A stretch of DNA of 43,975 nt from Candidatus Giovannonibacteria bacterium (GTDB lineage Bacteria; Patescibacteriota; Minisyncoccia; JACPKW01; UBA11713). Location: assembly GCA_023266875.1 (NCBI GenBank), contig JAHFOJ010000005.1, positions 1-43,975 on the forward strand, given 5' to 3'. The position numbers and the translations under genes are program-made. This document shows, piece by piece, positions 7,913-15,377 of this stretch. Position 1 is the stretch's first letter. Each line of letters starts with the position of its first letter. The notes below the pieces were generated by a model that saw only the letters and a list, made by a program, of their open reading frames with translations, had not been told where the DNA came from and did no database searches.

Positions 7913-7947
7913 AGCAAAATATATGTCGAGATCGCATCTCGACATAT
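7913..7947 (-). terminator. Hairpin at the murJ 3' end
   Basis: ATATGTCGAGAT and ATCTCGACATAT form a perfect 12-bp stem with a 3-nt loop (7921-7947), touching the murJ stop codon. Only a short ATTTT follows on the minus strand, so termination may be partial or the hairpin may mainly protect the 3' end. Confidence 0.6.
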
Positions 7948-9632
7948 TAGGGGAGTTTTTCTGGTTCAGAGGCCACCACAAAAACCCGACTCCATACTTT
8001 TGAGTGAAATGCTTCGGCAAGCTCTTTGAATTCCTGATTTCCAAGCCGCCAAAGTATGATGCCTCCGAGCAAAAGCCCAAGCACGCCAGAGATGAACCCT
8101 TGCAAAAAAATTCCCAAAAATGTTTCAAGATTCAGGATCATTGAAAGCGGCTTGAGCGCGAGATAAACGGAGATGCCAATAAACACACTCGCGGTCAGAG
8201 TGTCCCGAAGAGAGCGCGATAAAACATTATCGCCAAAACTTCCGAAGATTTTTCTAAAATGCCACAATAGTAAGCCTACATTAATCAAACTGCCTAAAGA
8301 TATTGCCAAAGGCAATATGAGAATGGCCGACTGTGAAATATCGCCTACTCTTAGAAAACCAGAAAACCAAGATTGAAACGCCGGAGAATGATTAAACAAA
8401 GAAAGCAGCCAAAACGCGCTGGCTATGGTAGAGACAGACGCAATGATGTTTATGAGAACAGGCAAAAAAGTGTGTCCTGCCGCATAAAAAGCGCGAACCA
8501 AAAGATAGACCAAGCCCTGCGCAAGAATAGAAAGCGAAAATAATAAAAGCGAGGCAGCAGTGAGGCGAGTATCAAGCCAAGAGAACGCGCCCGCGCCCAA
8601 AATAACCCGGACAATTTGCGCGCGAAGCACTATAAATAAAACAGTCGCGGGAAGTGACCAAAATACAATGTGCCGGAGCGTGAGCAAAAAATATTTTAAA
8701 AAATCTTTTTTGTCTTCTTTGGCGAATGAAGCGGCAAGAGTGGGGAAAGCGGAGACGCTGTAGGATAGGCCGATCACCGTGAGCGGAACTGACTGCAAAT
8801 TAGATGCAAGATTAAAGATTGAAACCGCACCAACGCCTAAGGTTGACCCAATCGCCGTCAAAATAGTTAAAACAATCTGATTTAACGAGAGACCAAGGGT
8901 ACGCGGAGCGGAAAGCTTCAGCGCTTCGCGCATATCATCATTAAAACGCGGCAAATTCAGACGCAATTTAAAACCGAGCGAAATCGCGCTTGGGAGCTGG
9001 ACTGCGAGATGCAAGAACGCTCCAATCACTACACCCCAAACAATGCCGCTAATTCCATATCTGGGCAGAAGATATATAATCCCAATAATAATCCCCAAAT
9101 TATAGAGAAGTGGCGAAAGCGCATAGATATAGAAACGCCGGAAAGATTGAATTACCGAGGAAACAAGATTTGAAAGCCCTAAAAAAAGAGGAGAGAGAAG
9201 CAAAATCCGAGAAAGCAGGATAACTTGAGCCCGATCAGCTCCCGAAAAACCGGGCGCGGCTAAGGAAATTAGGTGCGGCATTAAAAAATACGCGAGAATT
9301 ACTAGCGCCAGCACTGCAAATGTGAAAAAAGAAAAAATATTTGATAAAAACTCTTCTCCTTTTCTGTCGCTCTCTTTAAATTTATCAAGGATGATCGGGA
9401 TCAAAGCAGTGGAGGCCGCAAAAAATAGCGAGAGTGTGTAGACAAAATCCGGCACGCGAAACGAGACATAATACAAATCGAGAGTGCGGGATGCTCCAAA
9501 ATGCGCGGCGAGCAATCGATCACGGAGTAACGCTAAAATATCGGCCAGAATTCCGGAGATGGCGAGCAAAAAGGCGGCCTGATGGACGCCCTTTTGCTCC
9601 TGCGAAAAAAAATAAAGAATATTTTTGACCAT
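7947..9632 (-). CDS. murJ: Lipid II flippase MurJ (MviN family)
   Basis: The 561-residue protein is almost entirely hydrophobic helices in the MOP/MviN pattern. The N-terminal region LAISGILADILALLRDRLLAAHFGAS matches the conserved first helix with the RD-R motif of MurJ. It would flip the lipid-linked peptidoglycan precursor to the outer face. Family length is 500-550, so this copy is slightly long at the C-terminus. It follows an O-antigen-ligase-like TPR protein by 27 nt on the same strand, suggesting an envelope unit. Confidence 0.93.
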   Translation of the reverse strand: MVKNILYFFSQEQKGVHQAAFLLAISGILADILALLRDRLLAAHFGASRTLDLYYVSFRVPDFVYTLSLFFAASTALIPIILDKFKESDRKGEEFLSNIFSFFTFAVLALVILAYFLMPHLISLAAPGFSGADRAQVILLSRILLLSPLFLGLSNLVSSVIQSFRRFYIYALSPLLYNLGIIIGIIYLLPRYGISGIVWGVVIGAFLHLAVQLPSAISLGFKLRLNLPRFNDDMREALKLSAPRTLGLSLNQIVLTILTAIGSTLGVGAVSIFNLASNLQSVPLTVIGLSYSVSAFPTLAASFAKEDKKDFLKYFLLTLRHIVFWSLPATVLFIVLRAQIVRVILGAGAFSWLDTRLTAASLLLFSLSILAQGLVYLLVRAFYAAGHTFLPVLINIIASVSTIASAFWLLSLFNHSPAFQSWFSGFLRVGDISQSAILILPLAISLGSLINVGLLLWHFRKIFGSFGDNVLSRSLRDTLTASVFIGISVYLALKPLSMILNLETFLGIFLQGFISGVLGLLLGGIILWRLGNQEFKELAEAFHSKVWSRVFVVASEPEKLP

Positions 9633-9659
9633 TCGTGCCTTCAGCTTAAGCCCATGCGG

Positions 9660-12041
9660 TTATTCCGCCGGGCTCGTCTTTTTTGGAGAAATTTCCGGCA
9701 GAGGCGGGGTTTTTCTTTTCTCCGGACTCGGCTCAGGCGGCGAAATCCCATTTAGAGCATTTTTGCCCGAACTTATATTTGAAATAATTTTTTCTATTTC
9801 CGCATTGCCCGGATTTAGCTCAAGAATTTTTTTAAATTCGGAAAGTGCCTTTTCGTTATCCTTCGCTCTCGCGTATAGAAGTCCGAGAAAGTATCTTGCG
9901 TTTGAATAATTTTTATTAAGCTTTACTGCCGCTTCAAATACGGCTTGAGACTCAGAATAGCGCCCGGCCTGATAGTAGAGAAGCCCCAACTGAAATAACG
10001 CACCGATATCGTTTGGAGCAAGAATTACAGTATTTTCAGCGGAAGTGATGGCCTTTGTAAGGTTGCCTAAATTAACTTCGGTTTGCGCCAGTAAAAAATG
10101 CGCGGGCGCATAATCCTTTTTTAGCGCAATCGATTTTACCAAAAATTCCTTAGTTAATTTTAAGCTTGGGTTCGCGCTCGCGAGCTCGACCCTAGCTTCG
10201 GCTAAATACGGCTCGGGATTCGTAGGAAAGCGCTTAAACGCCTCTTCATAAGAATTCTTCGCGAAATCTGCCGAGCCCTGAACTTGAAGAGGAACAACCG
10301 CTTCGTAAACCCTGCCTATATTTATCCAGTTTGCAGGATCTGTGGGATTAAGCGCGATCGCTTGCTGGGCATTCTGAATTACGCTCGATAATGTGGCTTG
10401 AAACTCCGCCCTAAGCTCATCTCGCGTAAGTCCAGTCCTATTAACAGCGAGACTTAGGCGAATCAATCCAAGATCGGTCAGCGTGCGATAATATCGGTCT
10501 TCCGGTCGAATCGCCACCGCGTCGTTTAAATGTTTTTCAGCTCGGTCATAGTTGCCGCGCGAAAGCGCTTCCGCGCCCTTCGCGTAAATAATCGCGCCAT
10601 AATAATTTTCGCCTAAAACATAAAACCATGCGACGCCGAGCACAATCATGAAAATTGTGGCGAGGGCGGTGATGAAGCTCGTTGTGGAACGTTCAAATAT
10701 TGAAATATTTTTTACCGGCAAAACCCCCGCGGAAGATGCGAGCCCGACAAACATGCCAGACAAAACCGACGCGAGAAAAATGCTGAAAAATCCTAAGGGA
10801 TATATGAACGCAAATACCCACAAATAGGCTGCTCCAAGAAAACTTGCCGCCGCGAGAAACGACGTCTGGCTTTCTGATAAAACCAAGACCTTAAATCCGT
10901 ACCAAAAGAAAAAAATGAAAAGCGCGAGCAAGGCGAGCGCCCCTAAGGCGCCGGTTTCAGCAATCAAAGTTGGGATATAGCCGACGCCTGTAACAAATCT
11001 CACTTGCCAGAAAGGAGTTGCCGTAATATCCGAAGAACGATACAAAAACCAATCATAAAGAAATGTATTGGGCCCCGTGCCCAAAAGGAAATTATGCTTA
11101 AGCGAGCCCGCTATCACATCTCCGGTCGCAGCCCAAGACGGCCTAACCTCTATAAATTGGATGCCGGAACTTGTAGCAATTTTTGCAACCAGAGGCGCTG
11201 CCAATATGAAAAAAATGACTATAATAAGCGCGCCGAAAGGCAGGCGGAAAACCGATCTGGTGTCGCGAGAGCGAGAATAAAGATAAGCCAAGAACACGAT
11301 CAAGAATGCCGCAAGCACCCACCAAGTCGGGCCGTAATTTACTACAACAGTTAACACTAATGAGACTGCAAAAATGATACCGGAAAAAATCTTAAAGCCA
11401 GACTTCGGAAGATAATTGAAAAAAGTAAGCGACAATAGCATAATGAGACTTGAAAAAATGCCCAGTTCATTCCAAGATCCCAAGAGATTCGCGGTCTTAT
11501 CACGACCAATCCAGTTCAAGAAACTTATATTAAAAAAGGTCTGGAAAATTTGATAGGCCGCGATTACGGCAAACGACAAGAAAAGGGCTAAAAATGCTTT
11601 TAAGCTTTTGTCGTCATTGCCGAGTATAAGCGAAGTCAATACAAGCGAAACTGCGAAAAATAGTATCGAGCTTAGCGCCGTTGCTTCCTGCCCAAGGCCT
11701 AAAAATGATGACGCTCTAGAAACTGAAAAGAGCGCAGAAAGCAAAGATGCCAAAACTATTCCAGCGACGGACGGGAAAAGCCAGTTTTTAGAAATTTTGA
11801 GCCAGCCATCCTTAAGAATCGATATCAGAAATAATATGCCCGCGATGATTATTAAAAAATACGCCAAGTAACTCTTGTTTAATTCGATGGGGAAGATTGT
11901 AAACTTCAAAGTCCAAAGCGGCGCGAAGAAAATTACCAAATAAAAAATCCATTCGGACGCTTTCGCCCACAAAGAATAATTGCTTAATCCAGAGAACATG
12001 CCAGAAATCTGCTTTGTGACTGATGCATTATTTGATTCCAT
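9660..12041 (-). CDS. O-antigen-ligase-like membrane protein with C-terminal TPR repeats
   Basis: The 793 residues fall in two parts. Roughly the first 480 are about a dozen membrane helices with a large loop containing LLGTGPNTFLYDWFLYR, a segment like those of the Wzy/WaaL (O-antigen ligase/polymerase) family. The rest is soluble with several tetratricopeptide repeats (for example AIRPEDRYYRTLTDLGLIRL, then LFQLGLLYYQAGRYSESQAV and ARYFLGLLYARAKDNEKALS) and a proline-rich tail. It probably attaches or polymerises a lipid-linked glycan, with the TPR part binding a partner. Substrate unknown. It is cotranscribed with murJ. Confidence 0.75.
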   Translation of the reverse strand: MESNNASVTKQISGMFSGLSNYSLWAKASEWIFYLVIFFAPLWTLKFTIFPIELNKSYLAYFLIIIAGILFLISILKDGWLKISKNWLFPSVAGIVLASLLSALFSVSRASSFLGLGQEATALSSILFFAVSLVLTSLILGNDDKSLKAFLALFLSFAVIAAYQIFQTFFNISFLNWIGRDKTANLLGSWNELGIFSSLIMLLSLTFFNYLPKSGFKIFSGIIFAVSLVLTVVVNYGPTWWVLAAFLIVFLAYLYSRSRDTRSVFRLPFGALIIVIFFILAAPLVAKIATSSGIQFIEVRPSWAATGDVIAGSLKHNFLLGTGPNTFLYDWFLYRSSDITATPFWQVRFVTGVGYIPTLIAETGALGALALLALFIFFFWYGFKVLVLSESQTSFLAAASFLGAAYLWVFAFIYPLGFFSIFLASVLSGMFVGLASSAGVLPVKNISIFERSTTSFITALATIFMIVLGVAWFYVLGENYYGAIIYAKGAEALSRGNYDRAEKHLNDAVAIRPEDRYYRTLTDLGLIRLSLAVNRTGLTRDELRAEFQATLSSVIQNAQQAIALNPTDPANWINIGRVYEAVVPLQVQGSADFAKNSYEEAFKRFPTNPEPYLAEARVELASANPSLKLTKEFLVKSIALKKDYAPAHFLLAQTEVNLGNLTKAITSAENTVILAPNDIGALFQLGLLYYQAGRYSESQAVFEAAVKLNKNYSNARYFLGLLYARAKDNEKALSEFKKILELNPGNAEIEKIISNISSGKNALNGISPPEPSPEKRKTPPLPEISPKKTSPAE

Positions 12042-12153
12042 GTTTTGATTGTATTGTTAATTAAATAATATAATATTAACCAATATATAACAGTCGGCCT
12101 GCAAACGCCAGTACTTTCATCTATCAAAAAAATTGTAAACCAATAAACAAATA

Positions 12154-12363
12154 ATGTCGAGAAAAAAAGTAAAATACATGACAATTAAAGAGGCGGCAGA
12201 CTTTCTGAAAACTAGCATTTCAACATTGCGCTCTTGGGACAAAAGTAAAATTTTGAAAGCGCGGAGGGGCAAGGGAAACGCATACCGCCTTTATTCTATA
12301 ACAGAATTACAAAAATTCAGGGAAAGCCACAAACGCAAATATAATAAAACGAAGAAAGATTAA
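12154..12363 (+). CDS. Small MerR/excisionase-like DNA-binding protein
   Basis: The 69-residue protein is a single winged helix-turn-helix: YMTIKEAADFLKTSISTLRSW is the MerR N-terminal helix pair, followed by DKSKILKARRGKGNAYRLYS as the wing and a basic tail (HKRKYNKTKKD). It lacks the MerR dimerisation coiled coil and effector domain, so it resembles the HTH_17/excisionase group. It stands alone between the TPR protein gene (divergent) and the convergent RNase P RNA. Target unknown. Confidence 0.75.
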   Translation: MSRKKVKYMTIKEAADFLKTSISTLRSWDKSKILKARRGKGNAYRLYSITELQKFRESHKRKYNKTKKD

Positions 12364-12370
12364 GAAAACC

Positions 12371-12394
12371 AAAAATCGGCCCTTTAGGGGCCGA
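12371..12394 (-). terminator. Intrinsic terminator of rnpB
   Basis: TCGGCCC and GGGCCGA form a 7-bp stem (12394-12376) with loop CTAAA, followed on the minus strand by TTTTT (12375-12371). It lies 15 nt beyond the RNase P RNA 3' end. Confidence 0.85.
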
Positions 12395-12408
12395 CTGATG
12401 GCAATATT

Positions 12409-12836
12409 GATGCGCCTGTAAGCCGAATTCTGTCCCGCCTACTTGCGTTGAGCTCGTGGCGGGGATGATCATTTATCTGTCCGAATCGTTGCCGAGTCGG
12501 ATCAAGCGGCACTCCCAGCCGTAGTTTGAAACCGAACAATTTCCAAAGAAAAAATTTATTTTAACTCCGTTTCAAACTACGGCTGGGCACGGCCTTGCAC
12601 CAGGTAGGGTTTTCCGCATTACGCTGTTGCCAACGTAACGAGTCGCCTTAAGCGACACTTTTCACCTTTTGTCTTGGTAAATTCCAAAACTAGTATTGTC
12701 TCTGTGGCACTTTCCGTCTTTGAGTTTTACCTCAAAGCGTGGCTGTTAGCCACTACCTTTGGCTCGTTTGTAACCAAACGAGGGTGTTCGGACTTTCCTC
12801 CCCGATTTTTCAATTGGAGCGACCACCCAACGCATC
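12409..12836 (-). ncRNA. rnpB: RNase P RNA (bacterial type A)
   Basis: The catalytic RNA of RNase P, which matures tRNA 5' ends. The minus strand starts GATGCGTTGGGTGGTCGC, pairs its first bases with the 3' end GCGCATC (P1), and contains the universal core GGAGGAAAGTCCGAAC (P4/J3-4) and the 3' core CAGAATTCGGCTTACAGG. Length is about 428 nt. One arm has a perfect 19-bp extension: CCCAGCCGTAGTTTGAAAC pairs with its exact complement across a loop of about 36 nt (12514-12587), at the position of the variable P12 helix. Ends are set by the P1 pairing. Confidence 0.95.
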
Positions 12837-12975
12837 TTTATTAATTATACTTTTAAAATCCATAAAAATCAAACTCAAATCTAAAACGCAATTTGGTCAC
12901 AATAACTTGCATTAATATACTGCCATCCATTACTATATAAGCCAGAGATCTTTCTCAAGAAAGGGGGTGAGAAGC

Positions 12976-13350
12976 ATGAATAGCTATAAAAAGCTGACCT
13001 TAGCGCTTTTGTCCGCGGTATTGGTTTCATTTTTACTGTCCTCGCCGACGCAAGCCCAGCAGGTCCAGGTTCCGGATCAAGTATTGAAAACAGTCGGATA
13101 TATCGACCTAGCGCCGGTTTCTTGGGCAAATCAAGGAGTGGCTCGTGCCGGCGGCCGCTTGGCGCTTTGGTGGATCCCGGTGTCACAAGATTTGGTCATG
13201 AAAGGAGTTGTGGCACCGATCGCAGAGATGCGTGAGAAACCGCTATCGTCGGGCGCCAAAGTGCTGACATGGCCACTTTGGGTTAGCGCGGTCGGACTGC
13301 AGTCGCTAGGTAAAGTGCTAGGCGACGCATACGACGATGTAAGTAAATAA
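12976..13350 (+). CDS. Small secreted protein, unknown function
   Basis: The 124-residue product has a clear signal peptide: MNSYKKL, a hydrophobic core LALLSAVLVSFLLSS and a likely cut after PTQAQ. The mature part (about 97 residues) has two mildly hydrophobic stretches (VGYIDLAPVSWANQGVARAG and GAKVLTWPLWVSAVG) and no cysteines. The strong ribosome binding site AAAGGGGGTGA, 6 nt before ATG 12976, decides this start over the GTG nine bases earlier. A terminator hairpin follows. No family recognised. Confidence 0.75.
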   Translation: MNSYKKLTLALLSAVLVSFLLSSPTQAQQVQVPDQVLKTVGYIDLAPVSWANQGVARAGGRLALWWIPVSQDLVMKGVVAPIAEMREKPLSSGAKVLTWPLWVSAVGLQSLGKVLGDAYDDVSK

Positions 13351-13370
13351 AGTTCAGCCCCCGCGTGAAT

Positions 13371-13409
13371 AATGGCCGGAACGCATTAGCGTTCCGGCCA
13401 TACCCTTTT
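13371..13409 (+). terminator. Terminator hairpin after the secreted protein gene
   Basis: TGGCCGGAACGC and GCGTTCCGGCCA form a perfect 12-bp stem with loop ATTA (13373-13400), followed by TACCCTTTT. On the other strand it lies just beyond the truncated cobO copy and may be its original terminator. Confidence 0.75.
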
Positions 13410-13414
13410 AAAAT

Positions 13415-13552
13415 CTAATATTCAATTCCTCGCCGCGCTTTTTTGCCTTCGTTATATAAATGCTTCACTTCTTTTATTTCCGAGACTATATCAGCTATTT
13501 CAATCAATTCTTGCGGCGCGTCTCTGCCGGTTAAAATCAAGTCTATTTTTTT
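13415..13552 (-). pseudogene. Truncated second copy of the cobO 3' end
   Basis: The last 45 or so codons of cobO occur again here. The peptide [20 protein letters not shown], then the end [19 protein letters not shown], matches the intact gene at 14311-14829 with only K/Q, T/I and V/I changes; DNA identity is about 90% over about 145 nt. Upstream of KKIDL the sequence is unrelated, so this is a tail without its P-loop, not a gene. A start codon exists in the unrelated part (13618), but the product would lack the ATP site. The extra tail and the intact gene bracket the plus-strand gene at 13691-14239. Confidence 0.85.
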
Positions 13553-13690
13553 GCCTAACTTAACCGCGCGAAAAACCCATCCGTCTACTTTCCTAATTCT
13601 CAAAACCCAAGTTTTCATAATTTATTATCTAGACGCAATAATTTTAAAATGATACCTTGTTCTTAGAAAAATCGGAAGGAGAACATTAAC

Positions 13691-14239
13691 ATGTTTATGA
13701 CAGAATCGGTAGCCAAAAATATAGGCCATGGCTCAGAAAAGCCCTCGTGGGAAAAAGATATTAACCAAGCGTTTCTAGGCGTTTTTATATACACTCGTTT
13801 GCGCAAAGTCATGCACGGCAAAAGCACCAAAGAAGAACAAGAATATCTCAGGAAAGCACTGGATTTTTTCAAGAGCGCCCAAGAAGGATACCAAATACTC
13901 ACAACTAAGAACCATGCAACCATTTCAAAAGCTTTTTTCCGCTCCGACAAAGCAATGGACAATTTAAGCATTATCTTTGAGATATTGACACAGTGCCAGC
14001 AGGATCAGTGTTTCGTCCACGACAAAGACTTTGAAGCCGGGCGGCGAGAACTCTTCGAACTCGCCGCAAAAGAAAATGGAACAAGCGACCTCTTGGAAAA
14101 ATGTATTTCAACGCTTGAAGCAATTCTGGAGGAACGCCCCATAAAACCTTCTGACGTTGCTTTACCGGCTTTTTTCTTCAAGGTATTTTACAAAGAAGCG
14201 CACACGCGACTTTCATATCCAAGAAACGGCTGCTTCTAA
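13691..14239 (+). CDS. Hypothetical protein, cargo between duplicated cobO tails
   Basis: The 182-residue product is predicted mostly alpha-helical and soluble, with no signal peptide or membrane span. It contains repeated acidic/basic helices such as KSTKEEQEYLRKALDFFKSA and ELFELAAKENGTSDLLEKC. The start ATG 13691 has a good ribosome binding site (GGAAGGAG, 9 nt upstream). A bidirectional terminator follows 27 nt after the stop. I recognise no family. Its position between the intact cobO and a duplicated cobO tail marks it as acquired cargo; by analogy with the other cassettes here it may be a defence or addiction gene, which is inference. Confidence 0.7.
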   Translation: MFMTESVAKNIGHGSEKPSWEKDINQAFLGVFIYTRLRKVMHGKSTKEEQEYLRKALDFFKSAQEGYQILTTKNHATISKAFFRSDKAMDNLSIIFEILTQCQQDQCFVHDKDFEAGRRELFELAAKENGTSDLLEKCISTLEAILEERPIKPSDVALPAFFFKVFYKEAHTRLSYPRNGCF

Positions 14240-14266
14240 AATATTAACAACCCAACAAAAAATTCG

Positions 14267-14302
14267 GCCGGTGAGTCGTGTAAGACTCGCCGGCTGTTTT
14301 TT
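14267..14302 (+). terminator. Bidirectional terminator between cargo gene and cobO
   Basis: GCCGGTGAGTC and GACTCGCCGGC pair (14267-14294) with loop GTGTAA. TGTTTTTT follows on the plus strand, and CGAATTTTTT follows on the minus strand, so it can end both the cargo gene and cobO. Confidence 0.85.
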
Positions 14303-14310
14303 ATTAAATT

Positions 14311-14829
14311 TTAATATTCAATTCCTCGCCGCGCTTTTTTGCCTTCGTTATATAAATGCTTCACTTCTTTTACTTCTGAGACTGTGTCGGCTATTTCAAT
14401 CAATTCCTTAGGCGCATCTCTCCCGGTTAAAATTAAATCTATTTTTCTTGCCCAGCATTCTTCGGCAAATTTTAAAACTTTTTCAAGCTTAATTAAATTT
14501 AGCGCGAGCGCGTTATTTATTTCATCCAAAATAATCATGTTCCATCGGCCAGACTGAAGTTCAGAAAATGCTTCATCCAAAGTTTTCTCGGCGGCTTTTT
14601 CGTGCTCGGCGCGCGGAAGCTTATCGCCCAAAATTCCGACAAAACCCAAACCGCCTTTTCGAAGCTCGAACCCCTTAGGCCAAATTTCTTTATTATCCTC
14701 CCCCGACTTCCAAGGCCCTTTGATAAACTGAAAAATTAAAACTCGCTTCCCGTCGCCAACAGACCGAAAAGCCTGTCCCAAAGCGGATGTTGTTTTACCT
14801 TTTCCGTTACCTGTGATAACTATGAGCAT
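14311..14829 (-). CDS. cobO: Corrinoid adenosyltransferase CobO/BtuR
   Basis: The 172-residue enzyme transfers the adenosyl group of ATP to cob(I)alamin or its precursor, giving adenosylcobalamin. The P-loop GNGKGKTTSALGQAFR starts at residue 7; the second motif MIILDEINNAL and the C-terminal [18 protein letters not shown] and [18 protein letters not shown] are standard for the family. Length fits (170-200). It lies 549 nt from the class II ribonucleotide reductase gene nrdJ, the only B12-dependent enzyme visible here, so it probably activates salvaged cobamide for NrdJ. Its 3' end is duplicated at 13415-13552. Confidence 0.92.
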   Translation of the reverse strand: MLIVITGNGKGKTTSALGQAFRSVGDGKRVLIFQFIKGPWKSGEDNKEIWPKGFELRKGGLGFVGILGDKLPRAEHEKAAEKTLDEAFSELQSGRWNMIILDEINNALALNLIKLEKVLKFAEECWARKIDLILTGRDAPKELIEIADTVSEVKEVKHLYNEGKKARRGIEY

Positions 14830-14881
14830 GGACTTTATTTTAACATCGTGCTACATTGTTGAAAACTTGAAAGGAGTATAT

Positions 14882-15286
14882 ATGGGCAGAAAAAGATCTG
14901 CAGACAAATTCAGAGAGAACAGAGAACTCATTGCACAACTGATTGTCGAGGGAATAAAGAGGTCTGGAAGAACAGCAACAGAAATTTGCCGAGAAGCAGG
15001 AGTCGACCCAACATATCTTTCGAAAGTTAAAAAGGGCACTAAGAGTTTCGGCCGGGCTAAAATAAGCGCTTTCGCAAGAGTTCTCGAGATACCAATAGAC
15101 AAGCTGGAGGAGGCTGCGGGCTACAAAATCGAGAATAGAGATATACTGAAAATGCCGTTATCGGAAATAATCTCTACTTGGACGGCGTTCGATCGTTACG
15201 GGATAACAAGAGAACATCTCGCACGAATCAGAAATGATCCGGAATTCGCAAAAACGATCGCCCAAACATTTCGATTGCTGTCATAA
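14882..15286 (+). CDS. XRE-family HTH regulator
   Basis: The 134-residue protein has an N-terminal Cro/CI-type helix-turn-helix (about residues 15-65: LIVEGIKRSGRTATEICREA, GVDPTYLSKVKKGTKSFGRA, ISAFARVLEIPIDKLEEAAG) and a C-terminal region of about 55 residues with no known effector fold. The start ATG 14882 is set by AAAGGAG seven bases upstream; the longer frame overlaps the divergent cobO gene. Placed between cobO and nrdJ, it may regulate either, but no operator is evident. Confidence 0.8.
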   Translation: MGRKRSADKFRENRELIAQLIVEGIKRSGRTATEICREAGVDPTYLSKVKKGTKSFGRAKISAFARVLEIPIDKLEEAAGYKIENRDILKMPLSEIISTWTAFDRYGITREHLARIRNDPEFAKTIAQTFRLLS

Positions 15287-15316
15287 AACCAACCCAAATA
15301 AAAACCTGCCGTCAGG

Positions 15317-15342
15317 AAAACCTGCTCCGGCGGGTTTTCCTT
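15317..15342 (+). terminator. Terminator between the XRE gene and nrdJ
   Basis: AAAACCTGC and GCGGGTTTT form a 9-bp stem (one G-T pair) with loop TCCG at 15317-15338. The T-rich 3' arm serves the plus-strand gene; the A-rich arm becomes a T-tract on the minus strand for nrdJ. Confidence 0.75.
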
Positions 15343-15377
15343 ATTAAAGTGAGAAATATATTTTTTTAGAGCAAATT

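Noticed and set aside
13553-13618. Start codon giving a 67-residue protein from the cobO tail
   Set aside because: The first 22 residues are unrelated to CobO and lack the P-loop; the second copy is a displaced tail, not a functional short gene.
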